Assembly (NCBI GenBank): GCA_964405665.1
Contig: CAYOOT010000102.1
Span: 1-8,462 of the forward strand
Reading direction: 5' to 3'
Source of the DNA: CAYOOT01 sp964405665
Lineage (GTDB): Bacteria > Bdellovibrionota_C > UBA2361 > SZUA-149 > CAZDWZ01
DNA: 8,462 nucleotides
Numbering within the stretch: position 1 is the stretch's first letter; every line of letters starts with the position of its first letter. A program made the translations under genes and the position numbers. The notes below the pieces were generated by a model. The model was not told the origin of the DNA, did no database searches, and worked only from the letters and a program-made list of their open reading frames with translations. Positions 1 to 5,768 of the stretch are shown here, one piece after another.

Positions 1-34
1 TTTCCAATTCTGATGAGCAGGCTGGGCAACGCAT
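1..34 (-). CDS. Zinc-ribbon protein, N-terminal fragment (runs off the left edge)
   Basis: Only the first eleven codons are in the window. They read MRCPACSSELE, starting with ATG at 34..32. A perfect GGAGG (44..40, minus strand) sits five bases upstream, which makes this a credible translation start despite the short length. The CPxC pair (Cys3, Cys6) at the very N-terminus, followed by a polar SELE stretch, is the usual opening of small zinc-ribbon proteins. The TFIIB-type zinc-finger family, whose members often begin MxCPxCxxxLE, is the closest match I recall. The second cysteine pair and the rest of the protein lie outside the window, so the family is inferred. The gene has the same orientation as the ACT-domain gene upstream of it, but a MITE-like element lies between them, so it probably has its own promoter in 45-124. 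I could not identify a convincing one. Confidence 0.55.
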   Translation of the reverse strand, partial: MRCPACSSELE

Positions 35-39
35 TTAAA

Positions 40-44
40 CCTCC
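40..44 (-). promoter_or_regulatory. Shine-Dalgarno GGAGG of the left-edge zinc-ribbon gene
   Basis: Minus-strand GGAGG is followed by TTTAA and then ATG. The ideal sequence and spacing are the main evidence that the truncated reading frame at the edge is a real gene. Confidence 0.6.
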
Positions 45-124
45 GATATAAATTACTCAATATTGGATTCAGGTTAGCAGGAGATTGTGCATATTTCAAT
101 GTAAAATTATTACTACTAACAATT

Positions 125-208
125 TAATGTAGGGGCAAGTTTTATGCTTGCCCTGAATTCCAAAATATATTGGTCCACCGGGCAGCCATAAAGGCTGCCC
201 CTACATTA
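125..208. mobile_element. 84-bp MITE-like element with 29-nt hairpin-forming terminal inverted repeats
   Basis: Positions 125-137 (TAATGTAGGGGCA) are exactly repeated in inverse orientation at 208..196. The similarity continues: 125-153 and 208..180 match at 24 of 29 positions. Each copy is itself a hairpin. On the left, GGGCAAG 133-139 pairs with CTTGCCC 147-153. On the right, GGGCAGCC 180-187 pairs with GGCTGCCC 193-200. The five differences fall in the stems and preserve pairing (A-T to G-C, G-C to C-G, T.G to C-G), and both loops can be read as TTTAT. A 26-bp centre (154-179) contains a small CCAA/TTGG inverted repeat. There is no coding capacity, so any movement would need a transposase acting in trans. 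From memory, short elements with TGTAGGGGC...GCCCCTACA ends are scattered through many bacterial genomes. Copy number in this genome cannot be seen from one window. Confidence 0.75.
180..200 (-). terminator. Hairpin just downstream of the ACT-domain gene, possible terminator
   Basis: An 8-bp GC-rich stem (GGGCAGCC/GGCTGCCC) with a five-base loop begins directly after the stop codon at 203..201. On the minus strand it is not followed by a T tract, so it would be an imperfect intrinsic terminator. It is the right-hand hairpin of the MITE-like element, so any terminator role would be borrowed from the insertion. Confidence 0.35.
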
Positions 209-869
209 TTTCATTGGAATTTTTAAGCAAATGCAGAATAGTCTGGCTAGCATCCTGAAAAACCTCTTCTTTAAAGAAAATCATCATCTCCGCACCAACT
301 GTGTGAAATGATTGAATTGAGATATTTTTTAGGGCCAAAGCACGGGTAATTCGATAATAAATTCCCGGAATGTCTTTGGTGTTATTTTCCCAATTGACAG
401 TAATATAGGCTAAATTGTCCGCTTCCGAGGTTATTTTGCAATTGGAAATCAATTTGCGAATAATTTTTTTATGTTTTTGATTTGTAAAAATTACAATTTC
501 GTAAGTTCCTTCAATTACTGAAATGTAGTCTCCTTTTGCCGCTGAAAATTTTTCATTTATTTTTTTAGCAATTACACTGTTTTTTTCGGAACGGGCGATT
601 GCCAACTCATAAATTTGTGATTTACTCGAAATTTCCAAGTTTTCGGGAAATTTAAAATCAAAAATATTTTCTTTTGTCAGCACAAAAAGTGAGCGGCGAA
701 TGGCCATGCTGATTGCTGTAACATTACTTTTACTACCTAAATCTTTTTCTATGGATTTTTGTAATTTTTTGGCGATTGCAGTGATATTAGTTAGCTTTAA
801 CTGCAAGAGTTCCAGCAGATAATGATTTTTTTTAAGTTCTTGGATTACCAATTGCTGAATGGAAGGCAT
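201..869 (-). CDS. ACT-domain protein (222 aa), possible amino-acid-responsive regulator
   Basis: The C-terminal part, roughly residues 154-216, has the pattern of an ACT domain: a strand (AYITVNW), then DIPGIYYRITRALALKNISI (the 'PG-helix-N-I' signature of ACT ligand pockets), then two strands and a helix. ACT domains are small ligand-binding modules, usually for amino acids, in allosteric enzymes and regulators. Residues 83-146 show a similar alternation of strands and helices and may be a diverged second ACT-like unit. The N-terminal 60 residues are helical and basic (LTNITAIAKKLQ...VTAISMAIRRS), similar to a DNA-binding or dimerisation region. No catalytic domain is present, so this is not a complete aspartate kinase or similar enzyme. 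The ATG at 869 has no recognisable Shine-Dalgarno upstream (TTAGTTTTTT precedes it). The last codons and the TAG stop lie inside the MITE-like element, so the C-terminus may have been changed by its insertion. The ligand is unknown. Confidence 0.75.
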   Translation of the reverse strand: MPSIQQLVIQELKKNHYLLELLQLKLTNITAIAKKLQKSIEKDLGSKSNVTAISMAIRRSLFVLTKENIFDFKFPENLEISSKSQIYELAIARSEKNSVIAKKINEKFSAAKGDYISVIEGTYEIVIFTNQKHKKIIRKLISNCKITSEADNLAYITVNWENNTKDIPGIYYRITRALALKNISIQSFHTVGAEMMIFFKEEVFQDASQTILHLLKNSNEIM

Positions 870-904
870 AAAAAACTAATTAATGGGCAAATAATATTTC
901 TAAC

Positions 905-924
905 TATGTTAAAAATTTAACATA
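905..924. promoter_or_regulatory. Palindrome in the divergent promoter region, candidate operator
   Basis: Arms TATGTTAAA (905-913) and TTTAACATA (916-924) are perfect inverted copies separated by two bases. The site lies 11 bases upstream of the -35 box of the DUF2000 gene and about 35 bases upstream of the divergent ACT-domain start. It could therefore affect either gene. Its AT-richness means chance or a simple cruciform cannot be excluded. Confidence 0.4.
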
Positions 925-935
925 AAGTTAAATTT

Positions 936-964
936 TTGACAACTGACTCAATTCTCCATATAAG
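936..964 (+). promoter_or_regulatory. Sigma-70 type promoter of the DUF2000 gene
   Basis: A perfect -35 TTGACA (936-941) is followed by a 17-bp spacer and a -10 TATAAG (959-964, five of six consensus bases). The expected transcription start is near 971, giving a leader of about 28 bases that includes GGAG at 991-994. This is the best promoter in the window and suggests the gene is well expressed under exponential-phase sigma factor. Confidence 0.7.
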
Positions 965-998
965 GTTTTACTCGAAATAAATTACATTATGGAGACCT

Positions 999-1409
999 AT
1001 GAAATATATCAGTGTCCTAGTTGTTGATCAGGGAATTGAAAATAAAGGAATTTTAGCCAATACCTCTTTTGTTTTAGGATTAAGCTCCGGTCGGATGTTA
1101 CCTGAAAATACTTTTGGCCAAGCGGCAATTGATGGTGAGGGGAAAATTCATCATTCTCTTACCAATATTGCCCATTTCGTAAGAAAGGCCGGGCAGAACA
1201 AACTAAGAACACTTCGTGCCGAGTTTGCCGCAAATAAAGAAATACAAATTATTGACTACACCGAAGATGCCGCACCAAGTGATTATGCTAGCTACATGAG
1301 CAGTCTTTCTCAGCACAAAGGAGAAGAAATAAGCTACCGAGCGATCCATTTTTTTGGTCCGGAAGAATTGCTTTTACCAAAAACTAAAAATTTATCGATC
1401 CTCAGTTAA
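999..1409 (+). CDS. DUF2000 family protein (136 aa)
   Basis: The protein matches the DUF2000 pattern along its full length. It opens with a hydrophobic strand ending VVD (8-10), then ANT (20-22) followed by VLGLSSGR. Next come AIDGEGKIHHSLT (43-55), a conserved LRTLR (69-73), a VVDF-like strand IIDYTEDAA (84-92), Y96xxY99, and the closing FFGP (118-121) with KTKNLSIL, which corresponds to the family's K-LTGSLPLLR ending. The usual family length is about 130-140 residues, so it is complete. As I recall, solved members resemble peptidyl-tRNA hydrolase 2 in fold, but no activity is established and I would not assign one. The ATG at 999 is supported by GGAG four bases upstream and by the N-terminal family match. 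The gene stands alone: it diverges from the ACT gene and converges with the FAD oxidoreductase, 12 bp from it, with no obvious terminator between. Confidence 0.85.
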   Translation: MKYISVLVVDQGIENKGILANTSFVLGLSSGRMLPENTFGQAAIDGEGKIHHSLTNIAHFVRKAGQNKLRTLRAEFAANKEIQIIDYTEDAAPSDYASYMSSLSQHKGEEISYRAIHFFGPEELLLPKTKNLSILS

Positions 1410-1421
1410 ATATTTTGTTTT

Positions 1422-2543
1422 TTAGCAAGGACTCCAAAGTAGGGGAGAAACAGCATTTAAAATTTCTGTCGGCAAAGAAGATTGTTCTCGGCAAATTTCT
1501 TGGGCAATTATTTCTCCAGCCAAATTACAGGAAAGCAGTCCTTTTGCCGCATGAGCAATGCTGACATACAAACCGGAGTTGTTTTTAGAATTTATCGGGA
1601 TTTCTCCGATAATCGGCAACCTGCCTTTGGCCATTGTGCGAAAGCCGACTTTTGATTTAACTATTGCTTCCTTATTTATTGGGAAATTTGGCAACCATTG
1701 CTCTAACCTTTGCAAAAGATCAATGTTTTGTGCAGCATCCATTTCTTGACGAGAATCCCCATGGTTAAAAGTTGCTCCCAAAAGATGAACCCCAGCTATC
1801 TCCGGTGTTATATAGCCATCGTAACAGACAACATGTTTTAAACGATTACTTTGAATGTTTGTTTTTAAATGAGCTAATTGACCGCGTACACTTTCTAAGG
1901 GGAGAAATTTTAATTGTTCAAATTCTAAGCAGGAAGAGCCTGAGGCGATAACAATTATTTCAGCAGCTGCGACTTCCTGGTTATTTCCATCCAGGCAAAG
2001 CCAATTATTTTTTTCTTTGAGGATTTTTTTTATTTTCTGGCCGAGAATTAATTCTGTATACTTACTACTTGATTTTAACGAAGCCTTGCAAAAACTTGCT
2101 GGTTCCAGCCAACCGCCATTGGGAAAAAAAATCCCTCCCTCTTTTAACTCGAAGCCGATTAAAGTTTCCGCTTCTTTTTTGCTTAATTTTTGGGCAAAAT
2201 CTCCTGGAAGATCCAGTGCCTCAATTTCTTGATAAAGTTGCTTTAACCTCTTACTTGATGGGAACTTTAAAACGCCGCAAAATTCCCCATTAATTTTTAA
2301 ATTTTCTTTTCTAAAAACCTCTAATTCCTGACGCAAGGCCGCTAACCCCAAATCATAAAATTCAGAGATCTTATTTTTCTTGGCTGTTAAATGCGGCATA
2401 ATAATTCCAGCAATATTACCAGAGGCTTGAGTGGCAATTTGATCCTCTGTTTCAAAGATTACGCTGGAAATGTTTCTCTTTGCTAAAGATCTAGCAACAG
2501 TAATTCCTGCGAGTCCGGCACCAATAATTGTTATTTTAGACAT
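1422..2543 (-). CDS. FAD-dependent oxidoreductase, DAO family, MnmC C-terminal-like
   Basis: The N-terminus MSKITIIGAGLAG carries the Rossmann GxGxxG motif (residues 8-13), with Glu31 at the end of the second strand to bind the FAD ribose. It is followed by ATQASGNIAGIIMPHL. That ASGN-AG-P segment, the middle GATFNHGDSRQEMD and the late GFRTMAKGRLPIIGEIP...AHAAKGLLSCNLAGEIIA are what is expected of the C-terminal FAD domain of MnmC. That domain oxidises cmnm5s2U34 to nm5s2U34 in the tRNA wobble position. The methyltransferase domain that precedes it in bifunctional MnmC is absent, so this is a stand-alone form; a related DAO-type amino acid oxidase is the alternative. I chose the ATG at 2543 (373 aa) because the Rossmann strand normally begins within a few residues of the start. 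The longer TTG start at 2579 adds twelve residues with no Shine-Dalgarno or family support. The C-terminus ends LLWSPC. Confidence 0.75.
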   Translation of the reverse strand: MSKITIIGAGLAGITVARSLAKRNISSVIFETEDQIATQASGNIAGIIMPHLTAKKNKISEFYDLGLAALRQELEVFRKENLKINGEFCGVLKFPSSKRLKQLYQEIEALDLPGDFAQKLSKKEAETLIGFELKEGGIFFPNGGWLEPASFCKASLKSSSKYTELILGQKIKKILKEKNNWLCLDGNNQEVAAAEIIVIASGSSCLEFEQLKFLPLESVRGQLAHLKTNIQSNRLKHVVCYDGYITPEIAGVHLLGATFNHGDSRQEMDAAQNIDLLQRLEQWLPNFPINKEAIVKSKVGFRTMAKGRLPIIGEIPINSKNNSGLYVSIAHAAKGLLSCNLAGEIIAQEICREQSSLPTEILNAVSPLLWSPC

Positions 2544-2617
2544 GCCTATATTTATGTTCAAAATTGCCGATTTAAGCAAGATTGGTAGATTTTTAATAAT
2601 ATGTTAATAAATCTTCA

Positions 2618-3337
2618 ATGTCCCACGCAGAACAAAAACAGAAAAAATATTGGGAGAACGAACATCAGCAAAATAATCCCGATATACCTTCTCTGGCCTC
2701 GGAAAAGCCCAGCCAAATAATTTTAAGATTTTTTGATTTTTTAAAAGAAAAAAAGGTTAATCTTTCCGGCAGAGTCGTAGATATAGGTTGTGGTAAGGGA
2801 AGAAATGCTATTTTCTTAGCAAAAGAGGGATTAATGGTCAGTTGTTTGGATTTTATTGATTCCGCCCTTCGTGAAATAGAAATAAGAGCCTCCAAAGAAA
2901 AAATTTCTCAATTAATTCAAACAAAAAATTGTTATATTTCAGAAAAATGGGATTTCCCGGATAATTATTTTGATTTTGCAATTGATTGCTATGCCTCTAT
3001 TGATATTGAATCCAATATGGGCCGAAAAACTTGTATTAATGAAATGTTTCGTTGTCTTAAGCCGGGGGCTTTTGCCGCAGTTGCCGTAGTTGCAGCAGAT
3101 GATCCTTATGAAAGCTCATCTGCAAATGTAAGTCCGGCAAAAGAAATAAACTGTGTGATTTGGACTAAAAACAATAAATTTCAAAAAAATTATACTCTTA
3201 ATGAAATAGAAAATACTTATAGTAATAATTTTATTTTATGGGAAATCACTAAAATTCAAAAAGAAACGTTAAAAATGGCGGAACAAAGAATTGCCAAAGA
3301 TTTTTTTATTTTTATGCAAAAACCTTCAACCACGTAA
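2618..3337 (+). CDS. Class I SAM-dependent methyltransferase (239 aa)
   Basis: Motif I is clear: VVDIGCGKGRNAIFLA, with D55-G-C-G-K-G61 forming the SAM glycine loop. An acidic residue (Asp78 in VSCLDFID) sits at the end of the second strand to bind the ribose hydroxyls. Motif IV-like WDFPDNYFDFAIDCYASI and the post-motif EMFRCLKPGAFAAVAV complete the fold. This general layout (Methyltransf_11/25 and TehB-like) does not reveal the substrate. It is not the DUF752 domain of MnmC, so it should not be read as the missing half of the neighbouring oxidoreductase. The C-terminal 90 residues are family-specific and AT-rich. The ATG has no clear Shine-Dalgarno (AATCTTCA precedes it), and a stop codon lies in frame about 20 bases upstream. 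The stop codon is immediately followed by the stop codon of the convergent DUF748 gene. Confidence 0.8.
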   Translation: MSHAEQKQKKYWENEHQQNNPDIPSLASEKPSQIILRFFDFLKEKKVNLSGRVVDIGCGKGRNAIFLAKEGLMVSCLDFIDSALREIEIRASKEKISQLIQTKNCYISEKWDFPDNYFDFAIDCYASIDIESNMGRKTCINEMFRCLKPGAFAAVAVVAADDPYESSSANVSPAKEINCVIWTKNNKFQKNYTLNEIENTYSNNFILWEITKIQKETLKMAEQRIAKDFFIFMQKPSTT

Positions 3338-3345
3338 TTAATTAC
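3334..3345. repeat. 12-bp perfect palindrome over the two convergent stop codons
   Basis: GTAATTAATTAC reads the same on both strands and contains the TAA of the methyltransferase and the TAA of the DUF748 gene side by side. It is too AT-rich to form a strong terminator hairpin. On the plus strand a short T run follows at 3351-3356. Confidence 0.4.
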
Positions 3346-4480
3346 TCTGATTTTTTGTGCTGACTGTAAAGATAGATTTATCGATTCCTGGTTTTAAAGC
3401 TTCGATAAAGGCGTTTTTAAAAATCCCAATTGCCGCTTTCCATTTCCCGATTTTGGGATCATCATATTTTCCAGTAAGGGGAATTTTTGTTGCAATCTGA
3501 TCCTGCGAATGGTTAGTAAAAATTTCTGAAATAAAGGCTACGATACTTTCCCAAATAAACCTTAGCGGTTTGTGGGTATCTTCTAAACTTAGAAGTTGAA
3601 GATCTTTGATCAGCACTTTAAAATAACCATCAAATACTTTTTTTTGGGCTGCCAACTCGGTATAAGCGGAAAAGTCTCCTTTCTCCGCATCAACACTGGC
3701 ATAAGCTCCCAAAAAATTATTTAAAGAAGTAATTGGCAGATTTTTTAAAGAACCATTTAAATAAAAATCGGGGTCATCACTAAAGGGATCAAGATCCATT
3801 GCCAGATTGGTTTTTGCAATATTTTGTGCAACTCCACTGGCATCGATATGAGCAACACGTGTTTTTGAAAGATCTAAGCTATTTGTAAGATTTGTTGCTA
3901 TTGCCTGAACTTTTGCAAAATAAACATCCACTTGAGGCTTAGTGCTAAAATCTTTGTAATGAACCTGACCATTATTTACAACAAAATGATTAATTTTTAG
4001 GGGAAATAAATCTCTGATTGTTTCCAGCCAATCTGCTTCTGTGCCATCTTGACTTTCTTTTTCGGTAGGACCACCGACAAAATTTACTTTTGGTGAATCG
4101 ACTTCCACTTCGCCTACAAAGGAACCATCAAAGATGGAACGCCATTCTACCGATAGATCTACATGAGGTGAGATAAATAACGGAGCAGGAATTTTTGCAA
4201 ATTTTTTATAAAAACTTATTCCCCAGATTTGATAAGCGCCTCTCCACAGACTAAGTTCAATATCATTAACCTTCCCCGAATACCCGGGATTTTGGTTGAT
4301 TACTTTATTGACATATTTAAGCACATAATGAGGTAGAACCAAACGAATTCCGATCAATAGAATGATAATAAAAGAAATTAAATAAATAACTCGTTTCGAG
4401 AATAACTTTAAATTCCAAAAAGATTTTTTTGGTTTCTTGCGACTGGAGGGAGTAATTACTTGGCTTTGATTGTGTTCCAT
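3338..4480 (-). CDS. DUF748-type membrane-anchored envelope protein (380 aa)
   Basis: A basic N-terminus (PSSRKKPKKS, then FSKR at 27-30) is followed by one hydrophobic segment at about residues 31-49. This fits a signal-anchor topology with the rest of the protein in the periplasm. After it come the features of DUF748 and AsmA-like proteins: NQNPGYSGKVNDIELSLWRG, a DLSVEWRSIFDGSFVGEVEVDSPKVNFVGG strand block, INHFVVNNGQVHYKDFSTKP, and a later FYLNGSLKNLPITSLNNFL segment. Repeated short beta strands of this kind belong to the superfamily that includes AsmA, YhdP and TamB, several of which help move lipids across or maintain the outer membrane. Function here is inferred only at that level. The length is at the short end for the family. 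The minus-strand region before the ATG (TTCTTAGTAA) shows no good Shine-Dalgarno, and no other start gives a better N-terminus. Confidence 0.75.
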   Translation of the reverse strand: MEHNQSQVITPSSRKKPKKSFWNLKLFSKRVIYLISFIIILLIGIRLVLPHYVLKYVNKVINQNPGYSGKVNDIELSLWRGAYQIWGISFYKKFAKIPAPLFISPHVDLSVEWRSIFDGSFVGEVEVDSPKVNFVGGPTEKESQDGTEADWLETIRDLFPLKINHFVVNNGQVHYKDFSTKPQVDVYFAKVQAIATNLTNSLDLSKTRVAHIDASGVAQNIAKTNLAMDLDPFSDDPDFYLNGSLKNLPITSLNNFLGAYASVDAEKGDFSAYTELAAQKKVFDGYFKVLIKDLQLLSLEDTHKPLRFIWESIVAFISEIFTNHSQDQIATKIPLTGKYDDPKIGKWKAAIGIFKNAFIEALKPGIDKSIFTVSTKNQSN

Positions 4481-4659
4481 TTACTAAGAATATTTGATTC
4501 GGGACAAAAAAACATGAGAATGATCATGGAATAAAACCTTTTATAAGTTCTCTCAAACAACTCATTATCTGATCCTCGTCATAGAAGAAGGTTGTTAGTG
4601 ACTTGTATAAAGGCTAGAAAGGTCAATTAGAGGTATTTTTTTAACGAAATATAACTCAT

Positions 4660-4665
4660 AGGAGA
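4660..4665 (+). promoter_or_regulatory. Shine-Dalgarno of the YciE/YciF-family gene
   Basis: AGGAGA lies six bases before the ATG at 4672 and fixes this start over the second ATG three codons later. Upstream, 4481-4659 is non-coding. It holds a weak CATGA/TCATG inverted repeat (4513-4528) and several TATAAA-like boxes (for example 4606-4611) but no convincing -35. Confidence 0.6.
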
Positions 4666-4671
4666 TTTCGT

Positions 4672-5175
4672 ATGGAAACTATGGAAACACTGCGAGATGC
4701 ATTTATTGATGAGCTTAAGGACATTTACAGTGCTGAGCAACAATTAGTTAAAGCACTTCCGGACATTGAAAAAAAAGCTGCCAATTCTTCGTTAAAAGAA
4801 GCTCTTCGCTCCCACTTGCAGGAAACAAAAACTCAAGTGAAGAGGCTGGAGCAAGCAGCAGAAATATTAGGTGAAAAGCTTTCCGGTAAAACTTGTGAAG
4901 CGATGAAAGGCTTGGTCGAAGAAGGAAAGGAAGCAATTAAGATTAAAAGTGAAAACCTGGCTATTGTTGATTCTGTGATTATTGGGGCGGCTCAACGTGT
5001 GGAGCATTATGAAATAGCCGCATACGGTACTGCTCGAGCAATGGCAGAGGAATTGGGAGAATCAGAAATTGCAAAATTACTCCAAGAAACATTAGAAGAA
5101 GAATCTGCAGCAGATGAAAAATTAAGTGAAATTTCACTTAACGAAGTTTTATCTGATGCCAATATGGAAGCTTAA
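4672..5175 (+). CDS. YciE/YciF family ferritin-like protein (DUF892), 167 aa
   Basis: The full length matches the DUF892 family. The N-terminal helix has LRDAFIDELKDIYSAEQQLVKALPDIEKKA (7-36), followed by LRSHLQETKTQVKRLEQAAEILG (45-67). A loop with TCEAMKGLVEEG (74-85) precedes the third helix, which carries the family hallmark RVEHYEIAAYGTARAMAEELG (109-129). A final acidic helix (LLQETLEEESAADEKLSE) closes the bundle. These are ferritin-like four-helix proteins. Carboxylates and histidines such as Glu14, His48, Glu111 and Glu144 are plausible di-metal ligands, although I cannot confirm the set from sequence alone. Relatives in enterobacteria are induced by osmotic or stationary-phase stress. 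Its own upstream region gives no clear sigma factor signature. It is followed by a strong hairpin, so it is probably a single-gene transcript. Confidence 0.9.
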   Translation: METMETLRDAFIDELKDIYSAEQQLVKALPDIEKKAANSSLKEALRSHLQETKTQVKRLEQAAEILGEKLSGKTCEAMKGLVEEGKEAIKIKSENLAIVDSVIIGAAQRVEHYEIAAYGTARAMAEELGESEIAKLLQETLEEESAADEKLSEISLNEVLSDANMEA

Positions 5176-5222
5176 AAAAAGTAATATGGAAATGTTTTTA
5201 TTAATGCAGCAATAACCTTTAA

Positions 5223-5269
5223 AACTACAAGTGCTTCCGGAGATCTATATCCGGAAAACACTTGTAGTT
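5223..5269 (+). terminator. Long hairpin downstream of the YciE/YciF-family gene
   Basis: AACTACAAGTG (5223-5233) pairs with CACTTGTAGTT (5259-5269), and TTCCGG (5235-5240) pairs with CCGGAA (5251-5256). The two stems are separated by a small internal loop (C against AA) and capped by a ten-base loop. The stem is strong, but what follows (ACTTTAATTTATAAATTT) is only T-rich, not a pure T tract. A bidirectional or mRNA-end-stabilising role is therefore as likely as classical termination. Confidence 0.6.
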
Positions 5270-5321
5270 ACTTTAATTTATAAATTTCTATGAGTAAAAA
5301 TTATTAATTTGATTATTATTT

Positions 5322-5326
5322 GGAGG
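5322..5326 (+). promoter_or_regulatory. Shine-Dalgarno GGAGG of the exported repeat protein
   Basis: GGAGG followed by CACT and ATG gives near-ideal strength and spacing, the strongest ribosome binding site on the right side of the window. It supports the ATG at 5331, which also begins a proper signal peptide, and suggests a highly translated product. Confidence 0.65.
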
Positions 5327-5330
5327 CACT

Positions 5331-5668
5331 ATGAAAACCAATAAAATGCTTTTTACAATAGGGTTATTATCCAGTTTAAGTTTATTTGCATCCAAAGCAT
5401 CAGCTGAGGAATATCAATATAAAGAAGAACATAGTCATTCCAGCAGTTCAGATTCGAGTGGCGCCTATAAAGAAGAAAATACTCGTTCGCGCACCGATGT
5501 TTACAAAAATAGCGCCCCTGCGATCGATTCGACTACCACATATAGAAAGGAGGAGCATACTCGATCTCGTAATACTGATGTCTACAATAGTGATAGAGCG
5601 CGCTTGGTCGATCCTAGTGGGATGCGTGAAGATGATGATGGTGTTTTGGAAAAAAACGAGTATGAATA
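5331..5668 (+). CDS. Exported repeat protein, 3' end uncertain at the assembly gap
   Basis: The N-terminus MKTNK-MLFTIGLLSSLSLFA-SKASA is a typical Sec signal peptide with signal peptidase I cleavage expected after ASA (residue 25). The mature part is hydrophilic and rich in Ser, Glu, Lys, Arg and Tyr. It contains an imperfect repeat: YKEENTRSRTDVYKNS (46-61) and YRKEEHTRSRNTDVYNS (71-87), with a shorter related YKEEHSHS at 30-37. Near the gap, DDDGVLEKNEYE (101-112) looks like the second half of an EF-hand loop (Asp101, Asp103, Gly104, Leu106, Glu110). The loop's first position is Arg99, so calcium binding is uncertain. The last visible bases are TA, so the next codon is either a stop (TAA/TAG) or tyrosine; the protein may end at 112 residues or continue into the gap. 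I do not recognise a family. A periplasmic or surface protein is likely. Confidence 0.7.
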
Positions 5669-5768
5669 NNNNNNNNNNNNNNNNNNNNNNNNNNNNNNNN
5701 NNNNNNNNNNNNNNNNNNNNNNNNNNNNNNNNNNNNNNNNNNNNNNNNNNNNNNNNNNNNNNNNNNNN
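5669..5768. other. Assembly gap of 100 N
   Basis: Exactly 100 N, the conventional size for a scaffold gap of unknown length. It separates the exported protein gene on the plus strand from the large gene on the minus strand, which converge on it. Both 3' ends may lie inside. The true distance and content are unknown, and any reading frame crossing it is an artefact. Confidence 0.95.

Noticed and set aside
1558..2293. Plus-strand open frames of 63-74 codons inside the FAD oxidoreductase gene
   Set aside because: They lie antisense to a well-supported enzyme, have no family resemblance and no convincing ribosome binding sites.
2665..2895. Minus-strand open frame within the methyltransferase gene
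   Set aside because: It is the antisense of the SAM-binding region and has no protein-like features of its own.
2618..3337. Methyltransferase as the separate first half of MnmC paired with the neighbouring oxidoreductase
   Set aside because: It shows a generic class I layout rather than the DUF752 domain, and the two genes are divergent rather than co-transcribed.
4513..4528. CATGA/TCATG inverted repeat upstream of the YciE/YciF-family gene
   Set aside because: Only five-base arms with a six-base spacer and more than 140 bp from the start; expected by chance.
4748..4936. Minus-strand open frame within the YciE/YciF-family gene
   Set aside because: It is the shadow of a fully family-matched helical protein.
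5188..5217. Nine-codon frame MEMFLLMQQ after the YciE/YciF-family gene
   Set aside because: No Shine-Dalgarno and too short to distinguish from chance in AT-rich sequence.
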